Source: Liquorilactobacillus sucicola DSM 21376 = JCM 15457 (GTDB taxonomy: Bacteria > Bacillota > Bacilli > Lactobacillales > Lactobacillaceae). From it: DNA of 64,000 bases. The DNA lies in assembly GCF_000612445.1 (NCBI RefSeq), contig NZ_BALC01000001.1, positions 310,001 through 374,000 on the forward strand. The letters are read 5' to 3'. A program made the translations under genes and the position numbers. Below the pieces are notes generated by a model. That model saw only the letters and a program-made list of their open reading frames with translations. It was not told the origin of the DNA and searched no databases. The number at the start of each line of letters is the position of its first letter. The stretch's first letter is position 1. Shown here piece after piece: positions 8,475-18,579 of the stretch.

Positions 8475-9776
8475 ATGAAGTACCAACGACCAAAGGGAAC
8501 GACTGATATTATTCCAGGCGAGTCCGCAAAGTGGCAATACATTGAACAAACAGCGCGGCAGCTGTTTCAAAAGTATCGTTACAGTGAGATAAGGACACCA
8601 ATTTTTGAGAACTTCGAAGTGTTTTCACGAACTTCCGGTGAGACATCCGATATAGTAACTAAAGAAATGTATGATTTCTTTGATAAGGGTGACCGGCACA
8701 TCACACTGCGTCCTGAAGGAACAGCGGGGGTGGTACGTGCTTACGTCGAGAATAAGTTATATGGACCGGAGATACAGCGTCCGTTCAAAACCTTCTATAT
8801 GGGACCGATGTTTCGATATGAGCGCCCACAATCTGGACGTCAACGACAATTTCATCAAATTGGAGTAGAGGCATTTGGAGTTGATAATCCGACGCTTGAT
8901 GTTGAAGTGATGGCAATGGCTGTCAATTTGTTACGTCAGTGCGGATTACAAGATCTAAAGTTAGTAATTAATACTTTAGGCGATGCTGAATCACGAGCGG
9001 CTTATCATGCAGCTTTGATGCAGTATTTGGAGCCACTTGAGAATGAGTTGAGTGATGACTCGAAAGAAAGATTGCATAAGAATCCTTTACGTATTCTTGA
9101 CAGTAAAGATAAAGAAGATCAAAAAATTGTTGACGCGGCACCTTCTATCTTGGATTATTTGACGCCAGAGGCAGCTGAACATTTTAGTACAGTCAAGAAG
9201 TTGCTTCAGGCTTTAGATATTCCTTTTGAAATCGAAACAAATATGGTTCGTGGCTTGGATTATTACAATCACACAATTTTTGAAATAATGAGTAATTCTA
9301 AGGCTTTTGGAGGCCACTGGACAACTGTTTGTGCAGGAGGGCGCTACAATGGTTTGGTCGAACAACTTGGGGGACCCGAAGTTCCAGGCATAGGTTTTGG
9401 ACTTGGAGTGGAACGCCTGCTGTTAGTTTTGGAGGCGGAAGAAATTGAATTACCTATTGCTGACGACTTGGATATTTATGTTGTCGGAATCGGGGAAGCT
9501 ACGAATGAAGAGACACTGAAATTGGTGCAAGCATTGCGTCATGCAGGCTACAGTGCTGAACGTGATTATCTGGGGCGTAAACCCAAAGGGCAATTCAAAG
9601 CGGCCAATCGAATGAGTGCGCATCTGACTTTGACGATTGGCGAAGAGGAATTGCGAGACGGCAAGGCTAACTTGAAGAATATGCAAACAGGTAATGAAGT
9701 TTCAGTTGCGCTAAGGGACATTTATACCGGATTTGATAAAGTTTATCAAAACATAGTTGAAAGTGAAGAGGAGTAG
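8475..9776 (+). CDS. hisS: histidyl-tRNA synthetase
   Basis: A class II aminoacyl-tRNA synthetase that charges tRNA-His in the cytosol. The 433 residues are full length. Motif 2 appears as [18 protein letters not shown] (about 113-130), the histidine-A loop as [13 protein letters not shown] (about 258), and motif 3 as [15 protein letters not shown] (about 303-317). The C-terminal 100 residues form the anticodon-binding domain. ATG follows AAGAGGAGGAAATAAAAG. It is controlled by the T-box leader and followed 5 nt later by aspS. Confidence 0.97.
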   Translation: MKYQRPKGTTDIIPGESAKWQYIEQTARQLFQKYRYSEIRTPIFENFEVFSRTSGETSDIVTKEMYDFFDKGDRHITLRPEGTAGVVRAYVENKLYGPEIQRPFKTFYMGPMFRYERPQSGRQRQFHQIGVEAFGVDNPTLDVEVMAMAVNLLRQCGLQDLKLVINTLGDAESRAAYHAALMQYLEPLENELSDDSKERLHKNPLRILDSKDKEDQKIVDAAPSILDYLTPEAAEHFSTVKKLLQALDIPFEIETNMVRGLDYYNHTIFEIMSNSKAFGGHWTTVCAGGRYNGLVEQLGGPEVPGIGFGLGVERLLLVLEAEEIELPIADDLDIYVVGIGEATNEETLKLVQALRHAGYSAERDYLGRKPKGQFKAANRMSAHLTLTIGEEELRDGKANLKNMQTGNEVSVALRDIYTGFDKVYQNIVESEEE

Positions 9777-9781
9777 AAGAA

Positions 9782-11541
9782 ATGAACCGAACAATATATT
9801 GTGGTCTTGTTAATGAAGCTTATTTTGGTCAAGAAGTATGTTTAAAGGGTTGGGTTCAAAAACGGCGTGATCTTGGAAATTTGATTTTTATTGATTTGCG
9901 CGATCGTGAAGGCATTGTACAACTGGTTTTCAGTCAGGAATTCGGATCTGAAGCCTTGAAAGTGGCGGACAGTTTGAGGAATGAATATGTAATCGAAGCT
10001 AAAGGAAAAGTGGTTCCTCGTGCTGATGATGCGATCAACCCTAAAATGAAAACAGGAAAAGTTGAGGTTGAAATTCACGAGGTAAAACTCCTGAATAAGG
10101 CTAAAACACCGCCTTTTTATATCGAAGATGGAATCAATGTTTCGGATGATTTGCGCCTGAAGTATCGTTATTTGGATCTGCGTCGTCCTGAAATGCAGAA
10201 AGCTCTGATTACCAGAAGCAAGATTACACAGGCAATCCATCGTTACCTTGACGAAAATAAATTCATTGACATTGAAACACCTTACTTAACGAAATCTACT
10301 CCTGAAGGTGCAAGAGATTATTTAGTACCTTCACGTGTTTACCCTGGACACTTTTACGCATTACCGCAATCTCCGCAGTTGTTTAAGCAATTGCTGATGG
10401 GGGCTGGTTTCGACCGGTATTATCAAGTTGCGCGCTGTTTCCGCGATGAAGATCTGCGTGGCGATCGTCAGCCTGAATTCACACAGATTGATATGGAGAC
10501 TTCGTTTATGACAGCTGAGGAGATTCAGGACCTGACTGAAGGCTTACTGCAACGCGTAATGAAGGAAACATTGGGGGTTGAAATAACATTGCCTCTTCCA
10601 CGAATAACTTGGAATGAAGCAATGGATCGCTTTGGGTCAGACAAGCCTGATGTTCGCTTTGGAATGGAATTGACAGATATGGCAGATGCTGTTAAGAATG
10701 TCGATTTCAAAGTTTTCAAGACGATCCTTGAAAAGGGCGGACAAGTCAAAGCTATTACTGTTCCGAACGGTGCTGATAAGTACTCACGCAAAGATATTGA
10801 AAGTAAGCAGGAATATATCAAACGCTTTGGTGCAAGAGGTTTAGCATGGTTGAAGGTTACGGAGGAAGGATTCTCAGGCCCAATTGCAAAATTCTTTAAA
10901 AACGATGTTGATAACATTAAAAAAGCCGCTAGTGCTAACATCGGTGACTTGATCTTATTTGTTGCGGATAAACGCAAAGTAGTCGCGGATGCTCTGGGCT
11001 ACCTGCGGACAAGTATCGCAAAAGAACTTGATCTGATTGATCAAACTAAATATGCTTTCTTGTGGGTTGTGGATTGGCCTTTATTCGAATATAGTGAAGA
11101 CTTTCATCGCTATATAGCAGCTCACCACCCATTCACAATGCCAAATGAAGAAGATATTGATCTGCTGACTACAGATCCGCATAAAGCACATGCACAGAGT
11201 TACGATATTGTCTTGAACGGGTACGAACTCGGAGGCGGATCAATCCGTATCCATCAGCGCGATATTCAAGAGAAGATGTTCAAGCACTCGGTTTCACAAA
11301 AGAAAAAGCTGAGGAACAATTCGGTTTCTTTATGGATGCCTTAGATTACGGTTTCCCACCACATGGCGGTTTAGCAATCGGGTTGGATCGTTTTGCGATG
11401 CTGCTTACCGGTAAAGATAATATTCGTGAAGTTATTGCTTTCCCTAAGAACTCGAAAGCGTCTGAACCATTAACTGATGCACCAAGTACTGTTGCACAAA
11501 AACAGTTGGACGAACTTCACCTTGATATAACTGAAGATTAA
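9782..11541 (+). pseudogene. aspS: aspartyl-tRNA synthetase, frameshifted
   Basis: Class II synthetase charging tRNA-Asp. The first 500 residues are normal: N-terminal OB anticodon domain, motif 2 with [18 protein letters not shown], the bacterial GAD insertion (about 300-420) and [17 protein letters not shown]. At about 11284 one base is missing (TTCAAGCAC where TTCAAGGCAC is expected). The frame then reads nonsense to a stop at 11344. The correct frame resumes as [20 protein letters not shown] and continues to 11541 with motif 3, [16 protein letters not shown]. Restored length is 586 residues, normal for the family. Without repair the protein lacks motif 3 and would be inactive. As the gene should be essential, a base-calling error is the likelier cause. 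Confidence 0.93.
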
Positions 11542-11610
11542 TTCTGTTTCAATTTACGACAGGTATCTTAAGGCAAATGACTGCGAACGACTTGTATTTT
11601 ACAGCAGCAC

Positions 11611-11736
11611 CGTAAAGTTAGAGTTAGACGGAGCACTTTGACTTATGGAACACGTTTATGTTTATACTGAATAAAACAGAGGAGCTAGGTTAAATTTAAT
11701 TTTGGGGGGATACCTCATTTTGACCCAGCTCCTTTG
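11611..11736 (+). repeat. dispersed intergenic repeat, copy A
   Basis: Copy A of a five-member family lies after aspS. The core TTTGACTTATGGAACACG (11637-11654) and TATACTGAATAAAA are shared with the other copies. It ends in a hairpin: GGAGCTAGGTTAAA (11681-11694) with a TTTGACCCAGCTCC-like arm (about 11718-11732) around a long loop. Its upstream part is degenerate. The remaining sequence between aspS and msrA shows no gene, only the msrA promoter. Confidence 0.75.
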
Positions 11737-11787
11737 GTGCACACAAAATTATTCGTGGCTTTCTTTTATGGTTGTGAATTGCCCATC

Positions 11788-11816
11788 TTGCTGAATAGAT
11801 TAATTTGGGTTATCTT
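11788..11816 (+). promoter_or_regulatory. candidate promoter of msrA
   Basis: TTGCTG (11788-11793), a 17-nt spacer and TATCTT (11811-11816). Confidence 0.45.
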
Positions 11817-11857
11817 ATAAAGTAATCACAGTAGAAGAATTATAGGGGATGTTAAAT

Positions 11858-12391
11858 TTGAGTTCGAAAGAGGAAACGGCAATTTTTGCAGGTGGGTGTT
11901 TTTGGTGTATGGTAAAACCTTTTGATGAACAGCCAGGCATTATCAAAGTTATTTCCGGATACACGGGCGGGCATGTTCCCAATCCCACCTATGAGGAAGT
12001 GTGTTCACATCGTACCGGACACACTGAGGCTGTTAAAATAGTTTTTGATCCTACAATAATTTCGTATGAACAGCTTGTTCAAATATACTGGCAGCAGACT
12101 GATCCGACTGATGCGATGGGGCAGTTTCAAGATCGCGGTGATAATTACCGCCCCGTTATTTTTACAAATAATGAAAAGCAGCGCCAAACTGCGCTTGCTT
12201 CTAAAAAGTCTTTGGAAGAGAGCGGACGTTTCACAACTCCAATTGTAACTCAGATTGAGGATGCAAAGCCGTTTTATCCGGCTGAGGACTATCATCAGGA
12301 TTTTTATAAGAAAAATCCGGCTCGGTTTGAATTGGAAGAAAAGCAGCGGCAATCTTTTAAGCAAAATAATTGGCCGGAAAAACGCAGCTGA
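11858..12391 (+). CDS. msrA: peptide-methionine (S)-S-oxide reductase
   Basis: MsrA repairs oxidised proteins by reducing methionine-S-sulfoxide with thioredoxin-derived electrons. The 177 residues are full length. The catalytic motif AGGCFWCM (about residues 9-16) carries the nucleophilic Cys, and [20 protein letters not shown] plus GHTEAV are family hallmarks. The frame is open from an ATG at 11849, but AGGGG (11844-11848) abuts that codon. TTG 11858, 9 nt after it, is a better spaced start. The YitT-family gene follows 27 nt downstream. Confidence 0.92.
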   Translation: MSSKEETAIFAGGCFWCMVKPFDEQPGIIKVISGYTGGHVPNPTYEEVCSHRTGHTEAVKIVFDPTIISYEQLVQIYWQQTDPTDAMGQFQDRGDNYRPVIFTNNEKQRQTALASKKSLEESGRFTTPIVTQIEDAKPFYPAEDYHQDFYKKNPARFELEEKQRQSFKQNNWPEKRS

Positions 12392-12418
12392 GAAAATTAA
12401 GGAGATAAAAATAATTTT

Positions 12419-13293
12419 ATGGATGAAATTCAACAGATTTGGAAAAGGCATCAGTATGTTGCTCGTGCTTCGGCATCTTTCATCTATGGCATTCTGGTTT
12501 CAGTGGCAATGAACTTTTTTTGGGTGCCTGGAAATATTTACTCATCTGGGATAACCGGACTTGCCCAGTTGATAGCAACATTAGTCAAAAGGTATATGCC
12601 TTTTGAACTCTCCACTGCCGCGTTGTTGTTTATACTGAATGTTCCTTGTTTTTCTTGGCATGGAAACAGATTGGACATCGTTTTACTTTTTTTACTTTTC
12701 TATCAGTTGTTTTTTCAAGTATTATGATTAAGTCGATCTCGGTAGTTACGTTAACAAAGGATCCAATTATTTGTGCAATTTTTGGAGCGGCTATCAATGG
12801 TTTTGGGACAGGGTTGGCTTTGAAAAATGGTATTTCAACGGGAGGCTTGGATATTATTGGCCTGACGTTACGAAAACGTACAGGCAAGAGTATCGGAACT
12901 ATCAATGTTACTTTCAATATCTTTATCATTATTGCTGCCGGAGCAGTTTACGGCTGGCCATATGCATTTTATTCAGCACTCGGGATCTTTGTTAATGCAC
13001 GAGTGATGGATATTGTTTATACACGCCAACAGAAGATGCAAGTCATGATCGTGACCAATAAGCCTAAAAGTGTAGTCGATTGTATTCAAACTCATATGCG
13101 CCGCGGAATTACAATTGTTCATGGCGCAGAGGGAGCTTATCGCCATGATCAGAAAACGATCCTTTTTACGGTTATCTCACGGTATGAACAGCTGGATCTT
13201 AAAAATGCGATGGAAGAGTCAGATCCGTATGCTTTTGTCAGTATTTCAGATAACGTGAAAATTATGGGGCGTTTTTACGAGCCTGAGCCTTAG
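12419..13293 (+). pseudogene. YitT-family membrane protein, frameshifted
   Basis: A membrane protein of the YitT/DUF2179 family: an N-terminal multi-helix region with the repeated GxxxGITGL-type loop (IYSSGITGLAQLI; GISTGGLDIIGLTLRKRT) and a C-terminal cytosolic DUF2179 domain (about 215-290). Its function is unknown in the family. One T is missing near 12645: GTTCCTTGTTTTTC is seen where GTTCCTTTGTTTTTC is needed for NVPLFFLAWKQ. The upstream frame stops at 12727, and the correct frame runs on to 13293. Restored length is 291 residues, the usual size. A second family member lies at 59628-60521. Confidence 0.88.
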
Positions 13294-13352
13294 GCTGACT
13301 GCTTATTCAGAGCTAACTGTCTAAATTGTTTTTAAGGGAAGAATGTTGAATA

Positions 13353-14519
13353 ATGAAAAAGGTTTTTTATATCTGGCTAGTGCACTTATTTTCAATTTTT
13401 TTTCGAACTAGAAAGCCTAATCTGGTTGTCTATTTAATGAGTTTCGGAAATAATAATGATTTCATCCGTAGTTTATCAAATGAGTGCCTAGCTCAAAAAA
13501 GGCATTTAGTTGTGCTGTACTATCCTAGCTGCAAAGGGGCGGCACAGGAACTAACTGCTGCAGGAATAAATACGGTCTGTTTTACAGAGGGAATTCATTT
13601 TTTGCTTTATGAGTTGCGTATTATTATGGCCGCCGACCTTTTATTTTGTGATAATTACTATGCTTTTTTAGCAGGTTGTCAGTTAAATCATGAAAAAACT
13701 AAAGTTGTTCAGGTCTGGCACGCTAACGGAGCAGTCAAGTCATTTGGATGGCAAGAACCAAAAACTAAGATGAGAAGTTCCGCGGACAAAAAAAGGTTTC
13801 AACAAGTTTATGAGCAATTTGATGATTATGTTGTAGCTTCAACTAAGATGGCAGCGATTTTTGCTGAAAGCTACCATGTTGCTGACAGTAAGATGCTTGT
13901 CTTGGGTTATCCACGCTCAGATAAATTTTCCGACCAGGCATGGGTATCGCAAAAAAGAAATTTTTTTTATCAGGAAAATCCAGCCTTAAGGAATAAAGAA
14001 ATTATTTTATACGCCCCAACTTATCGTGAAAGTGATGAAGGCGTAAAACTGGACTTGCCAGATTCCTTCTTTCAGTTGGCAGATCAGCTGCACGAAGATC
14101 AAGTATTGATAATTAAGCTCCATCCGCATTTGAATAACTATAGCCGCGTTATTAAGAAACGATTTGCTGGCAGTAAAAAAATAGCGTGGGTAGAAGGTTT
14201 TACGACTGAAGATCTCTTGCCGGTAACGGATAGACTGGTAACCGATTATTCATCAGTTATTTTTGATTACTCACTTTTGGACAATGCTAAAGAGATCTTA
14301 TTTTATTGCTATGATTTGAAGAAGTATCGGAGTCAGATTGGGATACAAAACGACTTTGAAGAATGGTTGCCCGGTCCGCTGTTATTAAGAACAGATGCCT
14401 TAATCACAGCTTTGAAGAAACCGATAGGTAAGCAAGATTTCCAGGAATTCAATCGACTGTGGAATACCAAAAACGATGGACACGCGGCGGAGCGAATCAT
14501 AAAGCATTACTTGGCTTGA
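13353..14519 (+). CDS. CDP-glycerol glycerophosphotransferase family protein
   Basis: A 388-residue enzyme of the TagB/TagF type, which transfers glycerol-phosphate from CDP-glycerol in teichoic acid synthesis at the cytosolic membrane face. The order is a short amphipathic N-terminus, a GT-B-like N-domain with QVWHANGAVKSFGW (about 121-134), LGYPRSD (about 185), ILYAPTYRES (about 216) and HPH, then a C-terminal DYSSVIFDYSLLD motif (about 295-307) holding the catalytic and substrate-binding residues. The size fits a TarB/primase-like member rather than a long polymerase. It lies alone, away from other teichoic acid genes, so the exact substrate is unknown. Confidence 0.85.
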   Translation: MKKVFYIWLVHLFSIFFRTRKPNLVVYLMSFGNNNDFIRSLSNECLAQKRHLVVLYYPSCKGAAQELTAAGINTVCFTEGIHFLLYELRIIMAADLLFCDNYYAFLAGCQLNHEKTKVVQVWHANGAVKSFGWQEPKTKMRSSADKKRFQQVYEQFDDYVVASTKMAAIFAESYHVADSKMLVLGYPRSDKFSDQAWVSQKRNFFYQENPALRNKEIILYAPTYRESDEGVKLDLPDSFFQLADQLHEDQVLIIKLHPHLNNYSRVIKKRFAGSKKIAWVEGFTTEDLLPVTDRLVTDYSSVIFDYSLLDNAKEILFYCYDLKKYRSQIGIQNDFEEWLPGPLLLRTDALITALKKPIGKQDFQEFNRLWNTKNDGHAAERIIKHYLA

Positions 14520-14566
14520 ATTCTGACTCGTAGTGTAAATAGTGCAGTAAAAAGGAGAATGATAAA

Positions 14567-15475
14567 ATGTTACTTGGATCACATGTTGGAATGAAAGGTC
14601 GTCAAATGCTTCTCGGCTCAGCCGAAGAAGCAGCTGCGTATGGGGCGACAACTTTTATGGTATATACAGGTGCTCCTCAAAATACGAGGCGTAAAAAAAT
14701 AGCTGATATGAATATTGAAGCGGGTCAAGCTTTTATGCAGGAGCATAATCTTAGCAATATTGTTGTCCATGCACCGTATATTATTAATTTAGGCAATACA
14801 AAAAAACCAGAAAATTTTGCTTTTGCTGTTTCTTTTTTGAGGGATGAAGTTAAACGTGCTGAAGCACTTGGTGCTAAGCAGATGACTTTTCATCCGGGAG
14901 CCCATGTCGGTGCTGGAGCTGCGGCTGCGATAGCAAACATAATTAAGGGGCTTAATGAGGTAATCGAGCCTGAACAAAAACTGCAGATCGCAATTGAGAC
15001 AATGGCAGGCAAAGGAACTGAGGTGGGGCGGACCTTCGAAGAAATTGCACAAATTATTTCTGGGGTAACGTACAATGAGAAGCTTTCAGTCACCTTGGAC
15101 ACATGCCATACCAACGATGCGGGCTATAATGTCAAAAGTGATTTTGATGGCGTGCTTAATGAGTTCGATCATATTGTTGGTTTGGAAAAGCTCAAGGTCG
15201 TTCATATCAATGATTCTAAAAATGAACTTGGCAGTCACAAAGACCGACATGCCAATATCGGTTTTGGAACAATTGGTTTTGAAGCCCTAAATTACATTGT
15301 CCATCATGATAAATTGAAAGAAGTTCCCAAAATTATGGAGACCCCTTATGTTGGACCAGATAAGAAGAATTCATTTCCACCATATGCTTACGAGATTAAA
15401 ATGTTTAAAGAACAGGAATTTGATTCTGAAATGCTGACTGAAATAGTCGCCAACAAAGGGAAAATCCTGTTTTAA
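14567..15475 (+). CDS. nfo: deoxyribonuclease IV (AP endonuclease)
   Basis: Endonuclease IV, a zinc-dependent TIM-barrel enzyme that cuts DNA 5' to abasic sites in base excision repair. The 302 residues are near the family length. Metal ligands are visible in LGSHVGM (His), [30 protein letters not shown] (Glu), [34 protein letters not shown] and [11 protein letters not shown] follows AAAAGGAGAATGATAAA. It is followed by repeat copy B and by a convergent minus-strand gene. Confidence 0.95.
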   Translation: MLLGSHVGMKGRQMLLGSAEEAAAYGATTFMVYTGAPQNTRRKKIADMNIEAGQAFMQEHNLSNIVVHAPYIINLGNTKKPENFAFAVSFLRDEVKRAEALGAKQMTFHPGAHVGAGAAAAIANIIKGLNEVIEPEQKLQIAIETMAGKGTEVGRTFEEIAQIISGVTYNEKLSVTLDTCHTNDAGYNVKSDFDGVLNEFDHIVGLEKLKVVHINDSKNELGSHKDRHANIGFGTIGFEALNYIVHHDKLKEVPKIMETPYVGPDKKNSFPPYAYEIKMFKEQEFDSEMLTEIVANKGKILF

Positions 15476-15525
15476 AAATAAGCTTAGCCCTAAGTTACAG
15501 AGTATTTGGCTATGAAATATAGATA

Positions 15526-15690
15526 AGGAGTTAGGTCAAAAGTTACATTTAACCTAGCTCCTCTTTTTATTTTGTATAAACATGTCCTGTAGCTCAAAAT
15601 TCTTCGTCTATCTCGAATTACTCATAGTATGTGACATATGTGCAATAGTGCGTTAACATCTAAATTTTGCCAACTTATGCTGTCAGACTT
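15526..15690 (-). repeat. dispersed intergenic repeat, copy B
   Basis: This full-length copy lies in minus orientation between convergent nfo and the PPDK-regulator gene. The hairpin arms are GGAGTTAGGTCAAA (15527-15540) and TTTAACCTAGCTCC (15548-15561), with a T-rich run after 15561. The core, read on the minus strand, includes GAGTAATTCGAGATAGACG, GTTTATACAAAATAAAA and AAAATTTAGATGTTAACGC. The hairpin probably serves as a terminator. Confidence 0.8.
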
Positions 15691-15719
15691 CCTTGTTTTC
15701 TTTATTTATAGATTTTAGA

Positions 15720-16529
15720 CTATTTGATCAAGCTTTCAGTAATTAAGGTGGCAGTTTCCTCGATCGATTTATTCGAAACGTTGATTACAAGGCAGCCAAG
15801 CTTTTTATAGAGATCATTTGCGTATTCTAGTTCTGCCTCAATATTGTTAACATTTGAGTATTTGGTATCTGGATCCAACCCATAGGTCAGCATACGTTCA
15901 CGTCTAATATTATTAAGAATCTTGGGATCATTTGTCAGTCCAATAATTTTTTGGCGATCGACTTGCCAGATCTCATCAGGAATTTTGGCTTTAGGAACGA
16001 GTGGAAGATTAGCGACAAGAAAATTTTTGTTCGCGAGATAAAGAGATAATGGTGTCTTAGATGTACGCGAAACGCCTAAAAGTACAATGTCTGCTTTTAA
16101 ATATCCCGATGGATCTTTGCCATCGTCATAGGTGACAGCAAATTCAAGTGCTTTGATACGGTGAAAGTAGGTTTCGTTAAGGTTGTGATTCAAACCTGCT
16201 TGACGTACAGGCTGAGCACCAGTTTTTTGCTGGATTGTCTCAAGCAAAGAAGAGAGTGCATCCAAGCTGCAGAGGGAGTTGGCAGTGCAAAAAGAAGAAA
16301 CGTACTCTGAAAGCTTCTGATCCACAAAAGTGTAAATAATAAATGCATCTGCACGTTTAGCTTGTGTAAGTATACCTCCCAGAAGCGAAGTGGTTTTAGT
16401 TAAAGGGAAACGATGGAGCTTAAAATCAATATTAGGGAACTGGACAGCGGCTGCTTGTGCAAGGTTATACCCAGTTTCTCCTAAAGAGTCAGAGATTATG
16501 AAGAGAGATATTTTTTTAGTATTGGACAT
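15720..16529 (-). CDS. PPDK/PEP-synthase regulatory kinase-phosphorylase (DUF299)
   Basis: A 269-residue protein of the PPDK regulatory protein/PSRP family (YqfL type), which phosphorylates and dephosphorylates a Thr near the catalytic His of pyruvate phosphate dikinase or PEP synthase. The N-terminus shows SLFIISDSLGETGYNLAQAA, and the P-loop-like motif GVSRTSKTPLSLYLAN lies at about 154-169. LGLTNDP-like and RRERM elements follow. No ppdK or ppsA gene occurs in the window, so the partner is not visible. The position next to rpsU-yqeY-phoH is a common Firmicutes arrangement. The start overlaps a good ribosome-binding site (GGAGGAAAAAT on the minus strand). Confidence 0.9.
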   Translation of the reverse strand: MSNTKKISLFIISDSLGETGYNLAQAAAVQFPNIDFKLHRFPLTKTTSLLGGILTQAKRADAFIIYTFVDQKLSEYVSSFCTANSLCSLDALSSLLETIQQKTGAQPVRQAGLNHNLNETYFHRIKALEFAVTYDDGKDPSGYLKADIVLLGVSRTSKTPLSLYLANKNFLVANLPLVPKAKIPDEIWQVDRQKIIGLTNDPKILNNIRRERMLTYGLDPDTKYSNVNNIEAELEYANDLYKKLGCLVINVSNKSIEETATLITESLIK

Positions 16530-16662
16530 ATTTTTCCTCCACCTGCTTTAAAATTAAAAGCGTTTTATGAACTACACCTATAGTATAATGAATAGAGTTA
16601 CAAAACAATCAGCATGCGTTATTTATATACAGCGTAAATTGCTGAATACAAGTAAAGTTTTA

Positions 16663-16691
16663 TTGACGATTGAGCGCGGTTTAGTTATAAT
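16663..16691 (+). promoter_or_regulatory. promoter of rpsU
   Basis: TTGACG (16663-16668), a 17-nt spacer and a perfect TATAAT (16686-16691). It is one of the best sigma-A promoters in the window. Confidence 0.75.
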
Positions 16692-16769
16692 AATATAGAA
16701 CTGTTAAAAGTTTGTGTGTTTATGCAGAATATAACGGTTACATTTTAAGCTCGGAGGGAGGGAAACAAA

Positions 16770-16955
16770 ATGTCAAAGACAGTCGTTCGTAAAAACGAAT
16801 CTCTTGATGACGCTCTTCGTCGCTTCAAACGTACCGTTTCAAAAACAGGTACTTTACAAGAATATCGTAAACGTGAATTTTACGAGAAGCCTAGTGTGAA
16901 ACGCAAGAAAAAATCTGAAGCAGCAAGAAAACGTAAGAACAAGCGTCGTTTCTAA
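16770..16955 (+). CDS. rpsU: 30S ribosomal protein S21
   Basis: A small, very basic 61-residue ribosomal protein ([21 protein letters not shown]-terminus rich in [12 protein letters not shown]). S21 sits on the 30S platform near the anti-Shine-Dalgarno region of 16S rRNA. ATG follows GGAGGGAGGGAAACAAA, a very strong ribosome-binding site. yqeY follows 22 nt downstream. Confidence 0.97.
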   Translation: MSKTVVRKNESLDDALRRFKRTVSKTGTLQEYRKREFYEKPSVKRKKKSEAARKRKNKRRF

Positions 16956-16977
16956 TTCCTAAGGAGGGATAGAACTG

Positions 16978-17421
16978 ATGAGCTTACTTGATTCATTGAA
17001 TAATGATTTGAAAGCTGCAATGAAGGCTCACGATAAGAAGACTTTGAGTACGGTTCGCATGCTGAAGTCTGCTGCAACAAATGAGCAGATAAAAGTAGGT
17101 CATACGCTGACTTCTGACGAGGAGATAGCTGTTTTGTCACGCGAGTTAAAGCAACGTAAGGATTCTGTTGCGGAGTTTTCGGCAGCTGGACGTGAGGATT
17201 TGGTTCCCGGACTTGAGAAGGAAATCGAAGTTGTTCAGCGTTACTTGCCAAAGCAGCTCGGTGAAGATGAGGTAAAGACTATTGTTCGCGAAACTATTCA
17301 ACGAGTTGGAGCAACATCAAAAGCCGATTTCGGTAAAGTGATGGGCGCAGTTATGCCTCAAGTAAAGGGACAGGCTGATGGCAAATTAGTGAATTCGGTT
17401 GTAAAATCATTGTTGAGCTGA
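16978..17421 (+). CDS. yqeY: GatB/YqeY domain protein
   Basis: A 147-residue protein of the YqeY family, resembling the C-terminal helical domain of GatB. The family is assumed to interact with tRNA, but its precise role is not settled. Typical segments are SLLDSLNNDLKAAMKAHDKK, VRMLKSAATNEQI, ELKQRKDS and the C-terminal KVMGAVMPQVKGQADGKLVN. ATG follows AAGGAGGGATAGAACTG. It is cotranscribed with rpsU, and a terminator follows. Confidence 0.93.
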   Translation: MSLLDSLNNDLKAAMKAHDKKTLSTVRMLKSAATNEQIKVGHTLTSDEEIAVLSRELKQRKDSVAEFSAAGREDLVPGLEKEIEVVQRYLPKQLGEDEVKTIVRETIQRVGATSKADFGKVMGAVMPQVKGQADGKLVNSVVKSLLS

Positions 17422-17466
17422 TTCCCTTTGCTTAGCGAGGGGATTAAGTTGAATTATAGATAGGAG

Positions 17467-17500
17467 AACGAATTGTCTGTGAAGGCAATTCGTTTTTTTA
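17467..17500 (+). terminator. intrinsic terminator after yqeY
   Basis: AACGAATTG (17467-17475) pairs with CAATTCGTT (17486-17494), followed by a T-run. Confidence 0.8.
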
Positions 17501-17595
17501 ATTTCTTAAGAAGTGCATCAGGGGCTTAGCTTTTGTTAAGAAAGCTTTTATGCTATGATTTAATCATATAATGCTTAATTGAAGGAGCAAGTGGA

Positions 17596-18579
17596 TTGAC
17601 GGAAAAACAGTTGGTTGAAAAAGAGTTCAAATTAACTGATTCGCAACAAGGTGTTACTTTGTTGGGAACTCATGACAAGCATGTTGAATTACTTGAAGAA
17701 AGTGAAAATGTTGTCGTTCGCCCTTTTGGAGATACGATACGAATCACGGGGGAAGAAGGCGCTGTCGCACGAGTGCTGGATATTCTCCAACAGTTATCTA
17801 ATTTGATTGCCCAGAATATTACAATTGGCAGCGCTGATGTTTTATCTGCGATCAAGATGGCGGATAAGGGAACCTTGGATTATTTTCTAGATTTATATAC
17901 AGACGTCCTGCTCAAGGATCAAAAAGGCAGACCAATTCGGGTGAAAAACTTTGGTCAGAGACAGTATGTTCAAGCAATTAAGAATAGTGATCTTGTTTTT
18001 GGAATTGGGCCTGCTGGAACTGGTAAGACGTTTTTAGCGGTCGTGATGGCAGTAGCAGCATTGAAAAAAAATCTAGTAGAACGAATAATTCTTACTAGAC
18101 CAGCGGTCGAAGCTGGAGAATCATTGGGATTTTTGCCGGGAGATCTAAAGGAAAAAGTGGATCCTTACTTACGTCCAGTGTATGATGCTTTGTACACTGT
18201 TTTAGGCAAAGAACATACGGAACGCTTATTGGATCGCGGTATAATAGAAATTGCGCCACTGGCGTACATGCGCGGAAGGACGCTGGATAATGCTTTTGTA
18301 ATCTTGGATGAGGCTCAAAACACGACCAGAGCCCAGATGAAGATGTTTCTGACACGGTTGGGTTTTGGTTCTAAGATGGTAGTTAACGGTGATAAGACAC
18401 AAATAGACTTGCCACGTGGACATAGGCAAAGCGGTCTAATTGATGCAGAAAACATTCTAAGTAATCTGTCTCATGTGGAATTTGTTAATTTTGACGCGGC
18501 AGATGTTGTGCGTCACCCTGTTGTTGCCGAGATTATTCAAGCCTATGCAAATGAAATTGAAAAAGAGGGGCAGAAGTAG
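17596..18579 (+). CDS. phoH: PhoH-like ATPase
   Basis: A 327-residue PhoH family P-loop ATPase, usually linked to RNA metabolism with its neighbour YbeY. An N-terminal KH-like segment covers about 1-100. Walker A is GPAGTGKTFLAVVMAVAALK (about 139), and Walker B-like FVILDEAQNTTRAQMKMFLT lies at about 235. The start is TTG after GAAGGAGCAAGTGGA. A weak -10, TATGAT, lies at 17554-17559. The stop overlaps the GTG start of ybeY by one base, so translation is coupled. Confidence 0.94.
   Translation: MTEKQLVEKEFKLTDSQQGVTLLGTHDKHVELLEESENVVVRPFGDTIRITGEEGAVARVLDILQQLSNLIAQNITIGSADVLSAIKMADKGTLDYFLDLYTDVLLKDQKGRPIRVKNFGQRQYVQAIKNSDLVFGIGPAGTGKTFLAVVMAVAALKKNLVERIILTRPAVEAGESLGFLPGDLKEKVDPYLRPVYDALYTVLGKEHTERLLDRGIIEIAPLAYMRGRTLDNAFVILDEAQNTTRAQMKMFLTRLGFGSKMVVNGDKTQIDLPRGHRQSGLIDAENILSNLSHVEFVNFDAADVVRHPVVAEIIQAYANEIEKEGQK

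Noticed and set aside
10525-10977. Long open frame on the minus strand inside aspS
   Set aside because: It overlaps a strongly conserved gene in another frame, has no ribosome-binding site or family motif, and has the low-complexity composition expected of an antisense shadow.
11270-11344. Programmed frameshift in aspS
   Set aside because: No slippery heptamer or stimulatory structure is seen at the break, and five other one-base losses in the window favour read error.
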